Part shown: positions 53,480-57,682 of the stretch, in pieces
Layout: every line of letters begins with the position of its first letter
Position numbering within the stretch: the first letter of the stretch is position 1
Assembly: GCA_030653035.1 (NCBI GenBank)
Contig: JAUSAB010000079.1
Span: 1-57,682 of the forward strand
DNA: 57,682 nt
Direction of reading: 5' to 3'
Source: Desulfocapsaceae bacterium
Lineage (GTDB): Bacteria; Desulfobacterota; Desulfobulbia; Desulfobulbales; Desulfocapsaceae
Notes under the pieces: model-generated
Seen by the model: only the letters and a program-made list of their open reading frames with translations
The model's database searches: none
Told to the model about the DNA's origin: nothing
Translations under genes and position numbers: made by a program

Positions 53480-54822
53480 GATTCAGCTCGCTTTAGGTGA
53501 TAATCAGTGATTTTTTTACGGAGAGTGGTGGGTGAGACATCCAGGGTGAGAGCGGTATGGGTAATATTCCAGTTATGCTCGGCAAGTGCCTGGCTTATAT
53601 ACATTCTTTCAGTGGCTGCAAGAGTGCCGGTTACAGGACGGGCGGCCTGCCCCTGATTGTCATCCTGCTGCATGACAAGGTCATCGACATCGATCTCCTT
53701 GCCGTGAGCCAGAACCATGGCCCGAGTCAGGGTATTTTCGAGTTCACGGACGTTGCCGGGCCAATTGCCAGCCCGCAGTTTCAGACGACCGGCAGTGCTG
53801 AGTCGCAATGGCGGACGCCTCATCTTAAAAGCAATTTTGGCAAGAAGATACTCGGCAAGACGGTCAATGTCGCCCCGTCGCTCGCGTAGGGGGGGGACTT
53901 CAATGCTTACCACATTAAGCCGGTAAAAGAGATCCTGGCGGAAGGTCCCTTTACCAACCATCTCCTGGAGATTACGGTGGGTTGCCGCCACAATCCGGGC
54001 CTCAAAGATCCTGTTCTTAAGCCCTCCCACCCGGACAAATTCATCCTCCTGGAGGACCCGCAGCAGTTTACTCTGCAGATCCAGAGACATGTCGCCAATC
54101 TCATCGAGAAAAACCGTGCCCTTACCAGCAAATTCCAGTTTCCCTTTTCTGACCTGATCCGCACCGGTAAAGGCCCCCTTTTCATAACCGAAAAGCTCGC
54201 TTTCAAGGAGAGTGGAGACAAAGGCGGAACAGTTGATGGCCACAAACGGCTGATCCGGGGCCGAGGCTTCATGGAGAATACTAGCCACCAACTCTTTACC
54301 GGTGCCGGACTCTCCGGTAACAAGTACCGTTACCCTGCTGCGAGCCAGAAGACCGAGCTGCTTGTGGATATCAATAATTTTTCGATCAGAACCAATCATT
54401 TGCACAGGGAATGTTTTGGGAAAAGACATTTCCTCGACAGTATCACCGGAAACATTCCTCTTGTTTAACGATTCCACCTTGACGGCCATCTGCAAAAGTT
54501 CATCAAGATCCAGTGGCTTTCGCAGATAGTCAAAGGCACCGTCACGCATGGCATCAACTGCTTCACTGTTTTCCGTATTGCCTGTCATGATAACCACTGT
54601 CACTCCGGGCAGATTGGTAAAAATAGCCGGCAACGCTTTCAGACCGTGCTCATCAGGAAGATTAAGATCCAATAATACCAGGTCGGGGATCAACTCTCCC
54701 AGAGCCGTCATGCCGTCCGAGACATTATGGGCAACAACGACCCGATGACCTTCCGACTTGAGGTGAATTTCCAGAGATCTGGCCAAGGCCAGATCATCAT
54801 CGATGATAAGAATTTTAATCAT
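53476..54822 (-). CDS. NtrC-family sigma-54 response regulator
   Basis: The 448-residue protein has a receiver (phosphoacceptor D52 in LLDLNLPDEHG), an AAA+ sigma-54 activation domain with GESGTGKE, ESELFGYEKGAFTGAD (the GAFTGA loop that contacts sigma-54) and LFYRLNV. The C-terminal Fis-like helix-turn-helix is VSPTTLRKKITDYHLK. It is paired with the kinase gene 6 bases upstream. It should activate sigma-54 promoters; none was convincingly located in this window. Confidence 0.93.
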   Translation of the reverse strand: MIKILIIDDDLALARSLEIHLKSEGHRVVVAHNVSDGMTALGELIPDLVLLDLNLPDEHGLKALPAIFTNLPGVTVVIMTGNTENSEAVDAMRDGAFDYLRKPLDLDELLQMAVKVESLNKRNVSGDTVEEMSFPKTFPVQMIGSDRKIIDIHKQLGLLARSRVTVLVTGESGTGKELVASILHEASAPDQPFVAINCSAFVSTLLESELFGYEKGAFTGADQVRKGKLEFAGKGTVFLDEIGDMSLDLQSKLLRVLQEDEFVRVGGLKNRIFEARIVAATHRNLQEMVGKGTFRQDLFYRLNVVSIEVPPLRERRGDIDRLAEYLLAKIAFKMRRPPLRLSTAGRLKLRAGNWPGNVRELENTLTRAMVLAHGKEIDVDDLVMQQDDNQGQAARPVTGTLAATERMYISQALAEHNWNITHTALTLDVSPTTLRKKITDYHLKRAES

Positions 54823-54828
54823 TATCCC

Positions 54829-56586
54829 TTAATCCTTAAAAATAAGTGAAAAGCTTGCCCCCCCATTGGGGTTATTTGTAGCAAGAACCGATCCACCCTG
54901 GTAGTCCATTACTTTTTTCACATTTGCCAGCCCAAGACCTGTACCCAATGGACGGGTAGTGAAAAAGGGCTGAAACACCCTTTCCATCTGTTCCGGTCGC
55001 AAACCAGGCCCAGTATCTGCTACTCGAATCACAGCCACCCCTTCGTTTCCAGCAGGACGCCTGCCGCTTATGGTGACGACGCTGCCGGGTTCAGACCACT
55101 GGATGGCATTGCCCACCAGATTAATCAAGGCCCGGCAGGTGCTTTCCTTATCAGCCCGGAAGAGGAAATCCTGGAGATCGTCCTTCACTCGAAGATCTAC
55201 ATTCTTCTTTTGTGCCTCAGGCAATAAAGTGGTCAACACCTCATCCACCAACTCAGCAAAAGTGATTGGTTCCATGTGAATTTCAATAGGCTTGCTGAAC
55301 TGGAGCAGATCCTCAAACATTCCTTCAAGGCGACTGACCTGTACAAGTGAAATAGTTGCCATCTCGCTATAATCTTTGTCATCCCTGAGCTTCCTGGCCA
55401 TAGCCTGGAGGTTGATCTTGATGGATGAGAGAGGGTTGCGCATCTCATGCACCAGGCTTGAACTCATCTTGCCTATCATGCTGAGGGTAGTGCTTTGGAT
55501 GATGGATTGCTGCTGTTTCTCCAAGGCATCCATCATAGCATTAAAGGCCACGCCCACCTCTTGGGCATATTCTTCTTTAAAAAGATGCAGCCGCTCATTG
55601 TGCTGGCCGACGCTAATTTGTCGGGCAACCTTGGTGAGTTCATCAAGAGGGGCAGAGAGACGTTTTGCAAGTTTTTGGGATAGAACCACAAGTATTATGA
55701 AGGTGAGGCCGGCCGTGACTAAACCATAAAGGATATACTTCTCAAATTGTTGAAGAGCACTACCGGTTTCGAACTGACTAATGAGCAGCCATTTAAATTC
55801 TGGAATGGGAGCAGTGATGAAGTAGTTCTCAGTTCCACAATTCAGGATTTCATGTACTTCCCTGGGAGGACTGGTCAGTACCAGCGAGGGGACAATATCC
55901 GAGACACACTGTTCAGACTGGGATCTCTTCTGATCAGATACCGATGAGTTATAGAGGATTTCACCTTTATCAGAGGCAAGAATATAGCTGCCTCCGGAGT
56001 TGAGATCAGAGGTGTCAGCGAGAATGGGCCCCAAAGAACGGCTCAGATTGATTTCGGCAACCAAAAACGCGCCAATCTTGCCATCCTGGTTCAGCATTCC
56101 CTGGCCCACCGGTAGGATGATATCCTTGCCGATATTGTGATAATCCTCATCCATAACAAATAGCGATCCAGGGGTCTGGAGTTTTGCACGATACGTTTTC
56201 GAAGGAGATTGGACCTCCTCATTGAAATCTTCGGGATAGCGAATGAGCAATGACCAGTCGGGTCGATAGAGACTAATGGAGCGATAGCTGAGATGTCCCT
56301 TGAAAAGCTTCCGGGCCGATTGAAGAAAAATCTCTTCGTCGCTGAGCTCTTTCTTGTCATCATTATTAAAAGCCAGGTGATAAAAATCCCGCCTGGTATG
56401 ATTTACCCAGGTTCGCAGCCAGAGTTCGCGGGAGCGCAGAGAAAAAGCGAGATGTTCTTTTTCAACATTCTCGATGACCTGCCGGGCAAAATAGTTGTTT
56501 TGAAAGGCCATAACCAATAGAGGGAAAAGACCGGCAACGGCCATGGCCAGAAAGATCTGCTTATTAAGTCCTGATGTTATTTTCAT
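54829..56586 (-). CDS. Sensor histidine kinase with periplasmic Cache-like domain
   Basis: The 585-residue protein has a transmembrane helix at the N terminus (IFLAMAVAGLFPLLVMAF). A large periplasmic part of about 250 residues follows with a Cache-like pattern (YRSISLYRPDWSLLIRYP, LNQDGKIGAFLVAEI). A second transmembrane helix (LYGLVTAGLTFIILVVL), HAMP, H-box (LVHEMRNPLSSI near residue 380) and ATPase core (NLVGNAIQWSE, DTGPGL, GTGLGLANVKK) complete it. It senses an extracellular small ligand and phosphorylates the sigma-54 activator that follows. It is the first gene of the five-gene operon. Confidence 0.92.
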   Translation of the reverse strand: MKITSGLNKQIFLAMAVAGLFPLLVMAFQNNYFARQVIENVEKEHLAFSLRSRELWLRTWVNHTRRDFYHLAFNNDDKKELSDEEIFLQSARKLFKGHLSYRSISLYRPDWSLLIRYPEDFNEEVQSPSKTYRAKLQTPGSLFVMDEDYHNIGKDIILPVGQGMLNQDGKIGAFLVAEINLSRSLGPILADTSDLNSGGSYILASDKGEILYNSSVSDQKRSQSEQCVSDIVPSLVLTSPPREVHEILNCGTENYFITAPIPEFKWLLISQFETGSALQQFEKYILYGLVTAGLTFIILVVLSQKLAKRLSAPLDELTKVARQISVGQHNERLHLFKEEYAQEVGVAFNAMMDALEKQQQSIIQSTTLSMIGKMSSSLVHEMRNPLSSIKINLQAMARKLRDDKDYSEMATISLVQVSRLEGMFEDLLQFSKPIEIHMEPITFAELVDEVLTTLLPEAQKKNVDLRVKDDLQDFLFRADKESTCRALINLVGNAIQWSEPGSVVTISGRRPAGNEGVAVIRVADTGPGLRPEQMERVFQPFFTTRPLGTGLGLANVKKVMDYQGGSVLATNNPNGGASFSLIFKD

Positions 56587-56708
56587 AACAGTCTAAAAAT
56601 CTTTTTACCTGAATTCAACTTGTAAGTGCAACTCTTCCATGTCGGCAAAAGAAGTAAACGGTGATAGTATTATGGCATTTCTCACCGACCAAAGCAAGAG
56701 GAGCATAC

Positions 56709-56797
56709 ATGAGAGGCTACACACAGCTCACTAAACAGTGAACGAGACCAGACTTACGCGCTCATGCAAGCAGGCCACAGTAAAACCAAGATTTTGA
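56709..56797 (+). mobile_element. Remnant of an IS30-type transposase N terminus
   Basis: From an ATG at 56709 the sequence reads MRGYTQLTKQ, then after a frame change ERDQTYALMQAGHSKTKIL. Together these match the N-terminal pattern of IS30 transposases (YTQLTQEQRYQIYALMKAG followed by HSKTEIA). The remnant is cut off at about 56804, where an IS3-like end begins. Confidence 0.6.
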
Positions 56798-56804
56798 GGT
56801 AGGT

Positions 56805-56975
56805 TGTCAATAGTGGACACCAAATCCGTCATGCTGCTTTTTGCATTTTGTAAAATTGACGTTCAAAAGCCACAGAAGAGAGATATCTGAGCTTCTTCCG
56901 TATTCTCTGACGGTTGTAGAAAATTTCAATGTATTCTGTAATTGTTTGAATCGCTTCCTGTCGAGACTGGCAGTG
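56805..56975 (-). mobile_element. 3' end of an IS3-family (IS150-like) transposase
   Basis: On the minus strand the frame ending at 56829 reads SRQEAIQTITEYIEIFYNRQ, then RIRKKLRYLSSVAFERQFYK. This is the C terminus of IS3/IS150 OrfB, downstream of its DDE domain. The end sequence TGTCAATAGTGGACACC (56805-56821) looks like an IS terminal repeat. The rest of the element is missing; another transposase fragment on the opposite strand starts at the junction near 56970. Confidence 0.7.
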
Positions 56976-57413
56976 GATTTCTCGTACCTCAATATCCGTG
57001 GCACCTTCAATTACCTGAGCAGCTTTTTGGATGGATGCAGTCGCTTTATCATCCCTTGGGAGATCAGAGAGCAGATGACAGAGCGTGACGTGGAAATCAT
57101 CCTTGAACGGGCCAGGGGAAAATACCCGGAAGCCAGGCCTCGGATCATTTCCGACAACTGCCCCCCAGTTCGTTGCCAAGGATTTAAAAGAATTCATTCG
57201 GATCTCAGGGATGGACCCATGTATGGACGTCGCCTTATTATCCGCAGTCAAACGGCAAGCTGGAGCGATTCCATAAAACCATCAAGACTGAATGCATCCG
57301 TCCCGGTGTCCCACTTTCCCTTGACGATGCCCGCAGAATACCAGGAAAGCACATTGATCATTATAATACCGTCAGGCAACACAGTGCCATTGGCTACGTT
57401 ACCCCAGCTTGTT
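56970..57413 (+). pseudogene. Frameshifted IS3-type transposase fragment
   Basis: Plus-strand reading gives VDFSYLNIRGTFNYLSSFLD with GCSRFIIPWEIREQMTERD, then after a shift PQFVAKDLKEFIRISGM, then after another shift SPYYPQSNGKLERFHKTIKT with HYNTVRQHSAIGYVTPAC and a stop. This is the integrase-core part of an IS3-group OrfB broken by two frameshifts and lacking its N terminus. It faces the IS3 fragment on the other strand, so the region is a chimera of two elements. Confidence 0.75.
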
Positions 57414-57517
57414 GATCAGCGTGGAATAATGACCCCTCTATAGCAAGAAACAGCGTCGAAAATTGACCCCACTATGTTATCCCCTTCGTGACCATGTAAT
57501 CACGGAGGTAATGGAGG

Positions 57518-57682
57518 ATGTTGATAGTGGAGACAATAGCGAAGATACGTCGTTATCATTTTGTAGATGGTGAAGGAATTAAAGAGATCAGCCGTAAGCT
57601 GAGTTTATCGAGGAATACGGTCAGGAAGGTGATCCGCAGTGGAACGACCAGCCATCAATACCAGCGGGATATCCAGCCATTG
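57518..57682 (+). mobile_element. istA: Start of an IS21-family istA transposase (partial)
   Basis: An open frame from ATG 57518 runs off the window: MLIVETIAKIRRYHFVDGEG, then IKEISRKLSLSRNTVRKVIR. This is the N-terminal helix-turn-helix of IS21-type IstA. GGAGG precedes the ATG. It appears intact up to the edge, so a functional IS21 element may continue beyond the window. Confidence 0.75.

Overview
The window looks like a chromosomal segment of a motile, Gram-negative anaerobe of the Desulfobacterota, probably close to the Desulfobulbales. This placement is inferred from a RegB/RegA-type redox pair beside a Tat-exported c-type cytochrome, two-membrane features (porin, PhoH/YbeY, DsbA-like protein), the tig-clpP-clpX-lon order and a YbeY-PdxJ fusion. 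No rRNA or other marker in the window settles it.

Left part (1-8955). The 3' end of a probable flgN is followed, not directly by flgK, but by a 5.4-kb block: a DUF3034-like outer-membrane protein, a RegA-type regulator, a RegB-type quinone/redox kinase and a Tat-exported cytochrome-like protein. Flagellar order then resumes with flgK, flgL, csrA and fliW. flgK and both flagellin genes are preceded by sigma-28-type promoters that all have the same 12-bp spacing.

Centre (9000-37377). Two flagellin genes (9517-11040 and 29444-30961) bracket an 18-kb glycosylation island. It opens with an 11.5-kb gene for a 3830-residue protein with five alternating TPR and GT41 (SPINDLY/O-GlcNAc-transferase-like) modules. 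Its stop codon overlaps the start of a CDP-sugar cluster: glucose-1-phosphate cytidylyltransferase, CDP-glucose 4,6-dehydratase, a 3,5-epimerase-like cupin and a NovU/TylC3-type C-methyltransferase. An FkbM methyltransferase, an SDR and a left-handed beta-helix acyltransferase follow. After the second flagellin come flaG, fliD, fliS, two helical chaperone-like proteins, two PilZ proteins, a FliK-like protein and a stand-alone FlhB C-terminal domain. The simplest reading is flagellin made, chaperoned, glycosylated with an unusual branched sugar, and exported from one locus, with CsrA/FliW controlling flagellin translation. A tandem hairpin repeat lies just upstream of the first flagellin, and its right end contributes the promoter -35 element.

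Right part (37395-57682). Housekeeping genes: a YbeY-PdxJ fusion, phoH, a DsbA-like protein, tRNA-Leu, tig, clpP, clpX, lon, tRNA-Val and tRNA-Asp. A frameshifted integrase remnant just after tRNA-Asp marks an old integration site. Beyond it lie two secreted proteins (one with an Asp-rich tail) and a compact five-gene operon: sensor kinase, sigma-54 activator, porin, phosphate-binding-like protein and a GGDEF diguanylate cyclase. The window ends in nested insertion-sequence debris (IS30, IS3-type fragments) and the start of an IS21-type istA.
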